Source: Vibrio sinensis
GTDB taxonomy: Bacteria > Pseudomonadota > Gammaproteobacteria > Enterobacterales > Vibrionaceae
Assembly: GCF_003605645.1 (NCBI RefSeq)
Contig: NZ_QVMU01000001.1
Location: forward strand, 248,001 to 312,000
Length of the DNA: 64,000 bases
Direction of reading: 5' to 3'
The translations under genes were made by a program, and so were the position numbers. Below are positions 46,515 to 55,138 of this stretch, one piece after another; position 1 is the stretch's first letter, and each line of letters begins with the position of its first letter. The notes under the pieces are model-generated. The model made no database searches. It saw only the letters and a list, made by a program, of their open reading frames with translations, and was not told where the DNA came from.

Positions 46515-46575
46515 CGTTAAGTTGTATGTTGAGTTTGAAAGACTGGCGATGATGTTTTTCTAGGTCTTAAAGAAA

Positions 46576-47424
46576 TCAGTGTTCGCTTGTCGTTTGCAGT
46601 AGTTGGTCAAAACGCTTGTTTCCATGCAGCAGTTCAAGATCGGGTTCATCATTGATCAAATCTCGAACTGATGGGCTAGCATCGATGGCTCGTTCGAGGT
46701 CCTCTATGGCTTGCTCCTCAATGCCTAAACGGGAATAGGCACAGGCGCGTTGATAAAGAGCGGGACCGTTGGTATCGTCAACTTCAAGTACTCTATTGCA
46801 GATACTTAATGCCCAATTGTATTCACGAATCTCCATCGCTGCGTCGGCTTTATAAGTGAGAGCTTCAAGATCTCCCGGACGGATAACGAGGATTTCATCA
46901 TAAATATCGATACGTTGCTCTGGCGTTTGCATGCTTTGTGCTCGTAACCACAGGTTATGTACTTCGTTGATGATTTCAATTTCGCGGTTATTTTCACTGA
47001 TGATGCGGGTTTTACGTTTAAGATCTCGCTCGAGTTCCACGAACTTGTCTTCATACTCATGAGCAATCTTGTCGAGTCGTTTGTCCGCCATTTCTTTTGT
47101 ATTTTGCTTAATCTCACGTAGTGATTGCCAACCAACGAAAGCAATTAATGATGCGACACCTGCAATGATGTAAAAGAAGTAAGTGACCGTTACATTGGCA
47201 TAGTTGAGAGATTTGTCTGCCACTGCAAGTTCGCGATCAGTGATTTCCACGATCATTCTTCGCTCTAAGTCTTGTTGGTTTTGACGCAACGACTTTAGTT
47301 CATCCAAGATGTATCGTTCCATCAATGGGCGATCGAGCATCTCTGATTCTGAATAGGACACTTCTTCAGCTTGTACCGTTAATGAACAGAGGAAAAGTGA
47401 AAGGAAAGCGGTAATCAAGCGCAT
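46576..47424 (-). CDS. Membrane-anchored TPR and coiled-coil protein
   Basis: 282 residues. Signal-like N-terminus (1-19, VQA/E), then a charged region, one membrane span (about 79-101, 'FFYIIAGVASLIAFVGW'), a coiled-coil stretch (about 105-150, heptads rich in Lys/Glu/Ile) and a C-terminal set of about two and a half tetratricopeptide repeats (about 155-280, 'ALTYKADAAMEIREYNWALSI' start, 'ALYQRACAYSRLGIEEQAIEDL'). TPRs suggest it docks other proteins on the cytoplasmic face. The family is not known to me. It is a single gene; the hairpin just downstream lacks a T run on this strand. Confidence 0.72.
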   Translation of the reverse strand: MRLITAFLSLFLCSLTVQAEEVSYSESEMLDRPLMERYILDELKSLRQNQQDLERRMIVEITDRELAVADKSLNYANVTVTYFFYIIAGVASLIAFVGWQSLREIKQNTKEMADKRLDKIAHEYEDKFVELERDLKRKTRIISENNREIEIINEVHNLWLRAQSMQTPEQRIDIYDEILVIRPGDLEALTYKADAAMEIREYNWALSICNRVLEVDDTNGPALYQRACAYSRLGIEEQAIEDLERAIDASPSVRDLINDEPDLELLHGNKRFDQLLQTTSEH

Positions 47425-47836
47425 AAAATATCCTTTGGAATTAAATGAATGGATGGGATCTCAACTCAAACCATAGCAAACCCGTATGGGGTTTTGCAAA
47501 AAAGATTGTTAGAGCTGTAAACATTAGTTAGCGATAAATCAGAAGTTTAGCTAGATCGGCAAGTGATAGTTATACGGTTGAGTTGATGTTGCGTTGAGCT
47601 GCAAAACTGTTGCTAATGAGTGATACTTGAAGCCTTGAACATCGATTTTACACTCTACAATGAAAGATTAACTTGGTTAAATCATCATCAAGATGTTGGT
47701 TTGTTTTTGTGTATTTGGATTTAACTCTAATGTTTGTTATGGAAGAGTGTTCGCAAGGAATGACTTGCTATCTAATCGATGCTCTGTGGAATGTGAGTGC
47801 TGAAAAATATGATGTTTACTAACCTTTTATGTGTGA
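47425..47836. other. Intergenic region between the TPR and chemoreceptor genes
   Basis: About 410 bases with no supported gene, both neighbours being on the minus strand. It contains the promoter of the TPR gene. Nothing else stands out. Confidence 0.35.
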
Positions 47837-47867
47837 GCCAAGCTCAAGGCGGTCCCCTGAGCTTGGC
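47837..47867 (-). terminator. Inverted repeat downstream of the chemoreceptor gene
   Basis: Ten-base perfect arms GCCAAGCTCA (47837-47846) and TGAGCTTGGC (47858-47867), 11-nt loop, 9 bases after the chemoreceptor stop. No T run follows, so termination efficiency is uncertain. Confidence 0.5.
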
Positions 47868-47876
47868 GCTGTCGTT

Positions 47877-49874
47877 TTAGCTTAGTTTAAATTCTTGAAG
47901 TTGTTTACGAACTTGAGCCACTTCCCCCTGGTAACTCGCCACAATATTGTCTAAGTTATTGGCGAGATCCCCTGTCTGAACTGCGATTTCAGTAAGGACA
48001 TCGACATCTTGGTTGACCATTTCACTTGCTTTAGATTGCTCTGTTGTCGAGTTTGCAATACTGGTGATGTGCTGGTTTACGACATCAATCAGTGTTTCTA
48101 ATTGAGATACACTATTGTTCACCTCTGATACGGTATCGAATGTCACGTCTGTAGCAGCTCGACTTTTATCCATGTTGGTGACAGCTGTATTGGTATTCAC
48201 TCGAATACTGCCCAGCAATTGAGAAATGTGCTCTGTCGCTTCCTTACTACGTTGAGCAAGATCTCGAACTTCTGAAGATACCACTGCAAATCCACGTCCG
48301 TGTTCACCTGCGCGCGCAGCTTCAATGGCGGCATTGAGTGCTAATAAGTTGGTTTGCTCTGAAATTCCGTTAATTGTTTCCACAATTTTACTGACACTTT
48401 GTGTATCAACTTCGAGCTGTTGCATGCATTGCTGGGTTTGCTCTATTTGTGCCACTAAAGCTTTCACGTTGTCATATGAGTGTCTGCTTCTTCGCTGGCA
48501 ATCTTCGACTTTGAGAGTCATTTGCTCTGTTTCTGTCAACGCACGCTCGGAAGAGGAGGCAATTTCAAAACTTGATTGAGCCAACTCGGTCATTGCTGTC
48601 GCGATATTACTGCATTTATCCGTGGTAGCTTGACTACTCGATGTTAAGTCATTGGCATTTTGAATGATATTGTCGAGGTGCTGGTTACTACGTGTATTCG
48701 TTTCTGTCACGTTATTTAACAGTTTGCGAATACTGGTAATGAGAGCATTGACGCTAGTTGATATTCGTGAAATTTCATCTTTGCCAGCTTCACTGAGTGA
48801 GTGGCTTAAATCACGGTTATCTGACATGACAGCAAGATTGTTGGTTAACGTGTTTACGCGACGTTTAATGTTATTGGTACAAACAAAAGTAGCAATAACG
48901 AGGATGAGGCCTAAGCTGATGGTAACTGCAATTGCAAGCGTCGCTTTCGTAGATGCTTGCTGAGCTTGAGTAACCGATATCGCTACCATTTGATTTTGCA
49001 ACTCATTACGTAACTGATTTATGAGGGCGATTCGCTCCGTTGCAGCTTTAAACCATTCAGTAGGTTTTGGCCCTTGCAACTGAGCAAGTGTTTTTTCTTG
49101 GGCAAGAAATGAGTGTTGAATCTGTTCAACTTGCTTCCAAGTCGGCTGACTCTTAATTGAGTTTAATTGTTCAATGAACTGTGGTGGAAAAGAGAGAATA
49201 GCTAACCTCTCTGCATAATCTGCGGATTTTATATAACCCTCAACGGCAGTATATTGCCCTAAATCCGAAAACTGGCGAGCGTAAGCGCCATTTAGTGCTC
49301 CACGAACTTGGCCTGCTCGTTCTTTCATTTCTACAACTGCAAGTAATGCTTTACTTAAGCTGGCCACGTCGATACTGGAGATATTTGCTGTTAGTAATGA
49401 TGCATTGTGAATGCTAAGTTGATTTAGATTTGAATAATAGACAAAAGGTGATTGCTTTATTTGTAAACGATCAACTTGTTGACGGACATTGTGCAATTGG
49501 CTTAGTTCTTGTGTGATGTCTTTTTGTAGTAGGGCAATAGTGTCTGCAGGCAAATAGTCAGATGTATAACGGTTTAGTTGTCTAATGTGCTGATCTGAAA
49601 TTGAACGTTGTTTTTGTAATGCTTCAACTTGTGGACCACTCCCATTGCTTCCTAATACACCAGCCGTTAAACCACGTTCTACAGCCAAGTTATGAGCTAC
49701 ATTATCGTATAAGAGAATAAGCTGTGCAGTCGCTTGATCACGGTTCGCTTTTTCGACCGTTGTTTGATAATTCGTCATGATTTGAAAAGAGAGTATCAGT
49801 GAGATAATGATTGGTATTCCAGCAAGCAATAAAATGAGAGTGTACAACGAAAATCGTTGTATCAATTTGTCCAT
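47877..49874 (-). CDS. Methyl-accepting chemotaxis protein with NIT-type sensor
   Basis: 665-residue inner-membrane receptor. Order: span 1 (about 13-31), a periplasmic all-helical NIT (nitrate/nitrite sensing type) domain (about 45-295, opening '[19 protein letters not shown]'), span 2 (about 315-336), HAMP (about 337-390), and the signalling coiled coil with the invariant hairpin tip '[26 protein letters not shown]', quoted here only as family marker [19 protein letters not shown]. It signals to CheA/CheW to steer swimming. There is no C-terminal CheR-binding pentapeptide; it ends 'QLQEFKLS'. The ligand may be nitrate/nitrite-like but that is an inference from the fold. Confidence 0.88.
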   Translation of the reverse strand: MDKLIQRFSLYTLILLLAGIPIIISLILSFQIMTNYQTTVEKANRDQATAQLILLYDNVAHNLAVERGLTAGVLGSNGSGPQVEALQKQRSISDQHIRQLNRYTSDYLPADTIALLQKDITQELSQLHNVRQQVDRLQIKQSPFVYYSNLNQLSIHNASLLTANISSIDVASLSKALLAVVEMKERAGQVRGALNGAYARQFSDLGQYTAVEGYIKSADYAERLAILSFPPQFIEQLNSIKSQPTWKQVEQIQHSFLAQEKTLAQLQGPKPTEWFKAATERIALINQLRNELQNQMVAISVTQAQQASTKATLAIAVTISLGLILVIATFVCTNNIKRRVNTLTNNLAVMSDNRDLSHSLSEAGKDEISRISTSVNALITSIRKLLNNVTETNTRSNQHLDNIIQNANDLTSSSQATTDKCSNIATAMTELAQSSFEIASSSERALTETEQMTLKVEDCQRRSRHSYDNVKALVAQIEQTQQCMQQLEVDTQSVSKIVETINGISEQTNLLALNAAIEAARAGEHGRGFAVVSSEVRDLAQRSKEATEHISQLLGSIRVNTNTAVTNMDKSRAATDVTFDTVSEVNNSVSQLETLIDVVNQHITSIANSTTEQSKASEMVNQDVDVLTEIAVQTGDLANNLDNIVASYQGEVAQVRKQLQEFKLS

Positions 49875-50938
49875 GTATCCTCCTAGCGAACGGCATATTA
49901 TTTATTCGCTAAGTTTATATTATGTAAACAAATCGTGAGCGATCGAGTTAACTGTATTGGCTATTGTTATGATTTTTCTTTACATTTTAATAACTCGGTC
50001 ACTGTTTGCAATGAATAGGATTTGGGGGGAATCTATTTATGTGCTTATAAACTTAAGTATTAGCCCATAAGTGAGTAGTAGGTAATTAGATAAAAAGTAG
50101 GTTGTACGACGGTAGTAGTACTTTATTGTTAGGTATCGAGAGTTTTGGTTTGGCTTAGATTGACTGCTGTGCGTGTTAATCTTTGGGGTTGCAGATCGTG
50201 CTTTGCCCAGATTGGTTGATTTTTGTTCAAATTTTTTGATTATTATATTGATTGAAAAATGTTTTCCCTATACTTTAGTAGGATAAGTTGTGTGTATAAA
50301 AATGCAGCATAAACAACTCTAATGATGGTTGTGTGACGATATACATAATAAAGTTTGAGGGCGCTTGAATGCTGAAACCTTTGCTTGCTGATGTTGTGGG
50401 TTCGTCTTGATGTTCTATAGAACACAAGATTTTCGGTAGCCAGATTGAGTTATCTTATTTTGGTTCGTTGTCGAAAAATCTACATCAGAATACCTAGCTT
50501 TCAAGCGTCCCACTTTTTTCCATCAGTTTGTTTATAATTTTTAGCACTTACTGATTTTACACCTGAATTTTCCTCTCCTGATTCATCCTTTCGTTTAGTA
50601 AAGCTATTTATCCAAAGAACAATCACCTAAAGAACACTTCACCTAAAGAGCCGTCTACTTAAATATCAGTCTACCCAATGAACAACTATTCATCACGTGA
50701 TGAGTCGATGATTGAATTTTTGAAGCAAAAAGGGCACTGATTGCAAATAGTTGTATGTCTATTCCCAATAACAAAATAAAATTAGGTTTCGATGCAAAAC
50801 ATTCATTCTGTGGTTGAATGTTGACTGTAGTAATCTGATAGGAACTCAAACGGTTCTATAGCAGTAATTAACAGCCTAGATGCATCCTTGAAACCACTAG
50901 CATTCAGATTTTAAACTGAGAGAAATAGAGATTAGATT
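49875..50938. other. Gene-poor region between the chemoreceptor and RidA-like genes
   Basis: 1064 bases carrying divergent promoters but no supported gene; frames of about 60 codons on the minus strand (near 50243-50425 and 50655-50849) have no protein-like composition. Two sequence features are visible: degenerate tandem repeats at 50608-50685 and the palindrome CATCACGTGATG at 50691-50702. Confidence 0.4.
50608..50685 (+). repeat. Degenerate tandem repeats, about 16-nt period
   Basis: Five consecutive units of 15 to 16 bases can be lined up, e.g. TCACCTAAAGAACACT (50623-50638), TCACCTAAAGAGCCG (50639-50653), TCTACTTAAATATCAG (50654-50669) and TCTACCCAATGAACAA (50670-50685). The unit is poorly kept, so it may be an old slippage product or clustered protein-binding sites. 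A 12-bp palindrome follows directly. Confidence 0.55.
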
Positions 50939-51301
50939 ATGACAATTAACCGTATTAATCCGTGTAAGCGTTGGTCAGATGTAACGGTATTTAATGGTAT
51001 CGCTCACTTTGTTGAAGTGGCAGACACTGATACTTCAGCAGATATGAAAGGCCAAGTGGAGCAAATTCTTGCTCAAGCAGAAGTTTCTCTAGCGAAAGTA
51101 GATAGCGATAAATCACGTATTCTTTCGGTTACTATATATGTTACTGACTTCGCTTTGTTTAGCGCACTAAATGACGTATGGGATAACTGGTTCCCAGAAG
51201 GCTGCGCTCCTAGCCGTGCTTGTGTGAAAGCAGAGTTGGCTAACCCTGAGTACCTTGTAGAGATGGCGTTTGTTGCCGCTGCGGGCGAAAAATTCCAATA
51301 A
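50939..51301 (+). CDS. RidA/YjgF-family protein
   Basis: 120-residue small protein of the Rid family. 'KRWSDVTVFNGIAHFVEVAD' and the C-terminal 'PSRACVKAELANPEYLVEMAF' fit the fold; the Arg in 'PSRACV' corresponds to the catalytic Arg that contacts the imine carboxylate in RidA (R105). RidA hydrolyses enamine/imine by-products of PLP enzymes; this member has diverged from canonical RidA, so it may belong to another Rid subgroup with another substrate. Normal length, preceded by GAGA and a long regulatory region, closed by its own terminator at 51404. Single-gene unit. Confidence 0.85.
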   Translation: MTINRINPCKRWSDVTVFNGIAHFVEVADTDTSADMKGQVEQILAQAEVSLAKVDSDKSRILSVTIYVTDFALFSALNDVWDNWFPEGCAPSRACVKAELANPEYLVEMAFVAAAGEKFQ

Positions 51302-51403
51302 TAAACTCCAGTGCTGTTTTAGTTTGATGATATTGGGTCTATTTGGAACTTATAGCCGATCAGAACGCCAAATTATCTAACTAATGAAAAGTAAATATGT
51401 CTC

Positions 51404-51429
51404 AAAGCTGCCAGTAGGCGGCTTTTTTT
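51404..51429 (+). terminator. Rho-independent terminator after the RidA-like gene
   Basis: Arms AAAGCTGCC (51404-51412) and GGCGGCTTT (51417-51425) with a T-G pair, 4-nt loop and T7 tract. The rest of the gap to 51653 shows only promoter-like sequence and a small hairpin (CTTCTA..TAGAAG) near 51627. Confidence 0.85.
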
Positions 51430-51653
51430 GTTTTGAATCGTATCTATCCTCGTTGTGTCAGGTACCTACCATACCTAATGGTTACGGCATCTCATCTCAT
51501 TCCATCCTTATTATTACGTATTTGTAATAGTTATTTGCTTTATTGCCTAATTATCAATTTCCAAGTAATCGATATAATAGCCGCAATTCAAGTTTGATGT
51601 GACTTCTATCACATAAATGGTACTACTTCTAAGTAGAAGTTGAGGAAAGAATA

Positions 51654-52883
51654 ATGGCGAATTTTGTCGTAGTTGGCGGTGGTGCTGCCGGTTTAGAGTT
51701 AGTGACTCGACTGGGTAAAAGTTTTGCTGGCAACAAACAGCATACAGTAACGTTAGTTGAACCATCTGGTCATCACTTATGGAAGCCACGTCTGCATGAA
51801 ATAGCGGTAGGCAGCTTTGATAACGAGCTTGATGCTGTTAGTTATGTTCAACACTCAGTATGCAATGGCTATCAGTTTGTTCAAGCGGGCATGTCTGGTT
51901 TGGATCGAGAGTCAAAGACGATTGTTCTAGATCGCGATGTGGATGGAAACAATACCTTAAGTTATGACTATTTAGTGATGGCAGTCGGCGCAGTAAGCAA
52001 TGATTTTAAAATCAATGGTGTACGCGAGCATTGCTTGTTTCTTGACTCCTCTGAACAAGCGCTTCTAGCGTGGGAGCAGATTAAAAAGATGTTGCAATCA
52101 AGCACTCAGCAACGAATTTCGATTGTTGGTGCGGGTGCAACCGGTGTTGAGCTAGCCTCTGAATTAGCGAAGCTTAATCAGCAGTTAAGCCGTTATAAAA
52201 TGGGTGGTAGCTTAGCGGTGACCTTGATTGAAGCCGCGGATCGGGTTCTACCGGCTAGCCCTAAATGCATGTCTGAAAAAGTGCAGCGCAAACTAGAGCA
52301 GCAAGGCGTAACGGTTCAGCTGAATGCAAAAGTTCAAAGTGCGAGTCATCATCAATTAATCGTTAATGATACCGCGATCGAAGCACAATTGCAGGTTTGG
52401 GCTGCAGGTGTTAAATGTGCTGATTGGCTGGCAAACTTAGATGGTTTAGAGACCAATCGTATTAACCAAATTCGTGTGAAGCCGACGCTACAAACGACAC
52501 TAGATGATAGTGTTTTTGTCATTGGTGATAACGCTGAATGTCCACAACCTGATGGTTCAATGGTTCCACCAAGAGCTCAAGCGGCGAATCAAGAAGCGAC
52601 ACATTTGGCGAAGCAATTTAAAAGACTGATTAAAGATAAACCATTGCAACCATTCATCTTCAAAGATGGCGGTATGATGATCGCCCTTGGTCACGATTAC
52701 GCAGTGGGTTCTGTTATGGGTAATAAACTCGTATTGCGTGGGCGTTGGGTTCGAAATATTTATGACACGATTTTCCGTCTTCATCAGCAAGTGCTATTTG
52801 GTTGGGGACGAGTTTCTGCATTGATGATACTCAAACGAGTCAAATGCCTACTTAATCCTTACTACAAAGGCAGCCTTTCTTAA
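51654..52883 (+). CDS. Type II NADH dehydrogenase-like FAD oxidoreductase
   Basis: 409 residues with two Rossmann domains: N-terminal FAD-binding 'VVVGGGAAGLELVTRLG', a second dinucleotide fold 'RISIVGAGATGVELASELAKL', and the C-terminal FAD motif 'VFVIGDNAECPQPDG'. 'HHLWKPRLHEIAVG' near the N-terminus is typical of NDH-2. It should oxidise NADH and reduce quinone at the cytoplasmic membrane face without proton pumping. There is a C-terminal amphipathic stretch ('LFGWGRVSALMILKRVKCLL') that can act as membrane anchor. Good GGAAAG ribosome site. It is monocistronic; a long hairpin follows. Confidence 0.84.
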   Translation: MANFVVVGGGAAGLELVTRLGKSFAGNKQHTVTLVEPSGHHLWKPRLHEIAVGSFDNELDAVSYVQHSVCNGYQFVQAGMSGLDRESKTIVLDRDVDGNNTLSYDYLVMAVGAVSNDFKINGVREHCLFLDSSEQALLAWEQIKKMLQSSTQQRISIVGAGATGVELASELAKLNQQLSRYKMGGSLAVTLIEAADRVLPASPKCMSEKVQRKLEQQGVTVQLNAKVQSASHHQLIVNDTAIEAQLQVWAAGVKCADWLANLDGLETNRINQIRVKPTLQTTLDDSVFVIGDNAECPQPDGSMVPPRAQAANQEATHLAKQFKRLIKDKPLQPFIFKDGGMMIALGHDYAVGSVMGNKLVLRGRWVRNIYDTIFRLHQQVLFGWGRVSALMILKRVKCLLNPYYKGSLS

Positions 52884-52906
52884 GCCGCATAATGCTGAAA
52901 AATAAG

Positions 52907-52957
52907 ATCATCAGGACGTACTCGTTTCATGTTTCGAAACGAATACGTCCTGATGAT
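52907..52957. repeat. Long (22-bp arm) inverted repeat after the NDH-2 gene
   Basis: Arms ATCATCAGGACGTACTCG... (52907-52928) and ...GAATACGTCCTGATGAT (52936-52957), 22 bases each with one non-matching pair and a 7-nt loop. The mismatch is C-A in plus-strand RNA but G-U in minus-strand RNA, and a T-rich tail (TTATTTTT) follows on the minus strand only. It could stop minus-strand transcripts or be part of a dispersed repeat. Confidence 0.75.
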
Positions 52958-53065
52958 TAGTATGACAGCTAATTTGGCTACAAAAATCTTTTAGTTACGA
53001 TGCTCGTTTAGCAACGAAGCTCATTTAGTGACAAATAAGTAAAACAACATCGTTTGGAATTCTTT

Positions 53066-54367
53066 ATGTGGAATAGACTACGTACATCTTTGCCAATACA
53101 AATGGTATTGGCGGCTTTACTTGCCTGGCTAACTGCCTTTTTATTAACGTCTTTTTTATCAGAGCCGAGGTTACAGTCCGCATTAGCTAATGGTGATTTT
53201 GATACTATTTTTCTCGCTAAAACGATCTATTTAGGCTTACTAAAAATGGTCGTAGGGATCATGGTGTTGTTTTCTTTGATAGAGGGAATAAGCAACATAG
53301 GTTCAATGGTTCGCCTTAAAAACTTAGGTAGCAAAACTCTCATTTTTTATACATTTACTACCACGATCGCCATCTCTCTTGGTTTGGGTGCTTCACTGTT
53401 AATGCCTCAATGGCAACCCCTTGCTGGGCATGTCGCATTAGCTGACAACGTTACGCTTATTGATAGTAATGATGCAACGGGTGGGGCGATTTTAACCAAG
53501 ATGATAACAATGGCTCTGGTTAACCCTGTAGCGGCGATTGCTCAAGGTAACCTGCTAGCTATTGTCGTTTTTGCTTTGATGTTTGGCACCGCGATTCTAA
53601 TCGCCTTACCTAAAGAGAATGCGTTGCATGAGGTAATTTCTGCAATCAACAAAGTGATCAATACTTTAGTTTCTGGCATTGTGAAACTATCACCTTTGGC
53701 CATTTTTGCGATTATTTTTGAAATTTCGTTGACGTCAAATAGCCAGTTGTTCGGTCAATTGGCACTGTTTGCATTGTTGGTTTTTGTATTGACCATGATC
53801 CATGGCGGTATTGTTCTACCACTGATCGCAAAACTGGCAACTGGAATATCGCCACTGACTTTATTTAAGGCGATATCAGCACCGATGGCCATGGCGTTGG
53901 CCACGTCATCAAGTGCGGCTACATTGCCACTTGCAATGCAAAGTGCGGAAGAAGAGTTAGGTGTGTCACCATCAGTTACCAGCATGGTCTTACCGCTCGG
54001 TGCTGTAATGAATATGGATGGTACAGCTTTGTTTGAAGGTGTCGCTGCAATTTTCCTTGCTCAGTTGTTTGGCGTTGACTTATCAACCTCTGGTTTAGTG
54101 ATGATCTTTATCATGGCGATGGTTTCATCGGTTGGTGCTCCGGGTATGCCGTCGGGTTCTATGTCTGGTATGCAATTAGTACTTCTTGCCGCAGGGATAC
54201 CTTTGGAAGCGATAGCGATTTTACTAATCATTGAGCGCCCGTTAGACACTTTCCGCACGGCCGTTAATGTGGAGGGGGATATCATTGCCTCTTTGGTCGT
54301 AGACAAATGGCAAGCTAGCACTCACAAAAGTGCTACTTTAGAAACTGCGAATTTGACCATTGGGTAA
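53066..54367 (+). CDS. Dicarboxylate/amino acid:cation symporter (DAACS family)
   Basis: 433-residue inner-membrane sodium- or proton-coupled importer for glutamate, dicarboxylates or serine/cystine-like substrates. DAACS hallmarks: serine-rich 'ATSSSAATLPLAM', the substrate/sodium motif 'NMDGTALFEG' and 'GAPGMPSGSMSGMQL'. About eight spans with two re-entrant loops are consistent with the hydropathy. ATG at 53066 (GGA seven bases upstream) is preferred to the in-frame start at 53054. Convergent with the cytochrome b561 gene, sharing an inverted repeat at 54386. Substrate cannot be told. Confidence 0.85.
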   Translation: MWNRLRTSLPIQMVLAALLAWLTAFLLTSFLSEPRLQSALANGDFDTIFLAKTIYLGLLKMVVGIMVLFSLIEGISNIGSMVRLKNLGSKTLIFYTFTTTIAISLGLGASLLMPQWQPLAGHVALADNVTLIDSNDATGGAILTKMITMALVNPVAAIAQGNLLAIVVFALMFGTAILIALPKENALHEVISAINKVINTLVSGIVKLSPLAIFAIIFEISLTSNSQLFGQLALFALLVFVLTMIHGGIVLPLIAKLATGISPLTLFKAISAPMAMALATSSSAATLPLAMQSAEEELGVSPSVTSMVLPLGAVMNMDGTALFEGVAAIFLAQLFGVDLSTSGLVMIFIMAMVSSVGAPGMPSGSMSGMQLVLLAAGIPLEAIAILLIIERPLDTFRTAVNVEGDIIASLVVDKWQASTHKSATLETANLTIG

Positions 54368-54385
54368 GTGGCGGCCAAATTGGAT

Positions 54386-54433
54386 AAACAAGTACAAGAG
54401 CATCAAATCAATATGGGGCTTTTGTACTTGTTT
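54386..54433. terminator. Inverted repeat between converging symporter and cytochrome genes
   Basis: Perfect 12-bp arms AAACAAGTACAA (54386-54397) and TTGTACTTGTTT (54422-54433) around a 24-nt loop. Symmetric position between two 3' ends suggests a bidirectional terminator, though T tracts are short. Confidence 0.6.
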
Positions 54434-54445
54434 ATTCTATTGGTG

Positions 54446-54976
54446 TTAACGACCGAACATGCGATTAAGAGTTTGATCTTTATCGAGAACATGGTGCTTT
54501 ATCGCACCTAATATGTGCAAAGCGAACACGGCAATAATAATGTTGACGAAAAAACCATGTATATTGCCACCTACCTGCTGTAGCCACTCTACTTTCTCTC
54601 CGGCACTGATTAGCGTCCAACCAAAAATATCAATACTACGACCTCCACCAATGCTCATCGCTATACCGGAAATAGGCATGACTAATGTGGCGAGCATTAA
54701 TAGACCATGAACGGATTTAGCAGCTTTTTCTTGCCACGCTGGCGTTTCAGAAGCGGGTGATATCGCTCCTTCTTTGAGACGCCAAATAATTCTGGCTATC
54801 GCAAGTAACAGAAATAGGGCACCAAATGATTTATGAATGCCAATAAGCTCGCCTTTTTCAGGACTACGAGGCAAATCAACGAGATAATATCCGAGTGCGA
54901 AAATTGCGATAAAGCTCAGAGCTGTTAACCAATGCCAAAAGATGGTTGAACGAGAAAGAGGGAGTGGGTTGAGCAT
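54446..54976 (-). CDS. Cytochrome b561-family protein
   Basis: 176-residue inner-membrane dihaem-type cytochrome with four spans. Haem-ligating histidines are visible in 'TIFWHWLTALSF' (span 1), 'GIHKSFGALFLLL' (span 2), 'SVHGLLMLATLVMPISG' (span 3) and 'HILGAIKHHVL' (span 4). Members of the CybB group oxidise quinol or superoxide. Length is normal. It stands alone on the minus strand, facing the DAACS gene. Confidence 0.88.
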   Translation of the reverse strand: MLNPLPLSRSTIFWHWLTALSFIAIFALGYYLVDLPRSPEKGELIGIHKSFGALFLLLAIARIIWRLKEGAISPASETPAWQEKAAKSVHGLLMLATLVMPISGIAMSIGGGRSIDIFGWTLISAGEKVEWLQQVGGNIHGFFVNIIIAVFALHILGAIKHHVLDKDQTLNRMFGR

Positions 54977-55074
54977 ACATAGACCTTATTTTTGTTAGGG
55001 TTATGTAGCGCATTATCTTGGTTATTGTTGCTTTTGACTATATGAATGAGTGTAAAGTTGCGCAAATAATGCGC

Positions 55075-55103
55075 AAAAAACGCTCCATTATCATGAAGCG
55101 TTT
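55075..55103 (-). terminator. Rho-independent terminator of manA
   Basis: On the minus strand AAACGCT/AGCGTTT arms (plus 55097-55103 and 55078-55084) are followed by a T6 tract (plus 55075-55080 read as A). It lies 30 bases beyond the manA stop. Confidence 0.75.
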
Positions 55104-55110
55104 CTTTATT

Positions 55111-55138
55111 GTTAGCAGTTAGCAGTTAGCAGTTAGCA
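55111..55138 (+). repeat. Four perfect GTTAGCA heptanucleotide repeats over the manA stop codon
   Basis: GTTAGCA is repeated four times without a mismatch (55111-55138). The last unit holds the manA stop codon (minus-strand TAA at 55133-55135), so copy-number change would extend or shorten only the 3' untranslated region. Confidence 0.9.

Noticed and set aside
50243..50849. Two frames of 60 to 64 codons on the minus strand
   Set aside because: No ribosome sites, no hydrophobic or domain pattern, and they lie in repeat-like AT-rich DNA.
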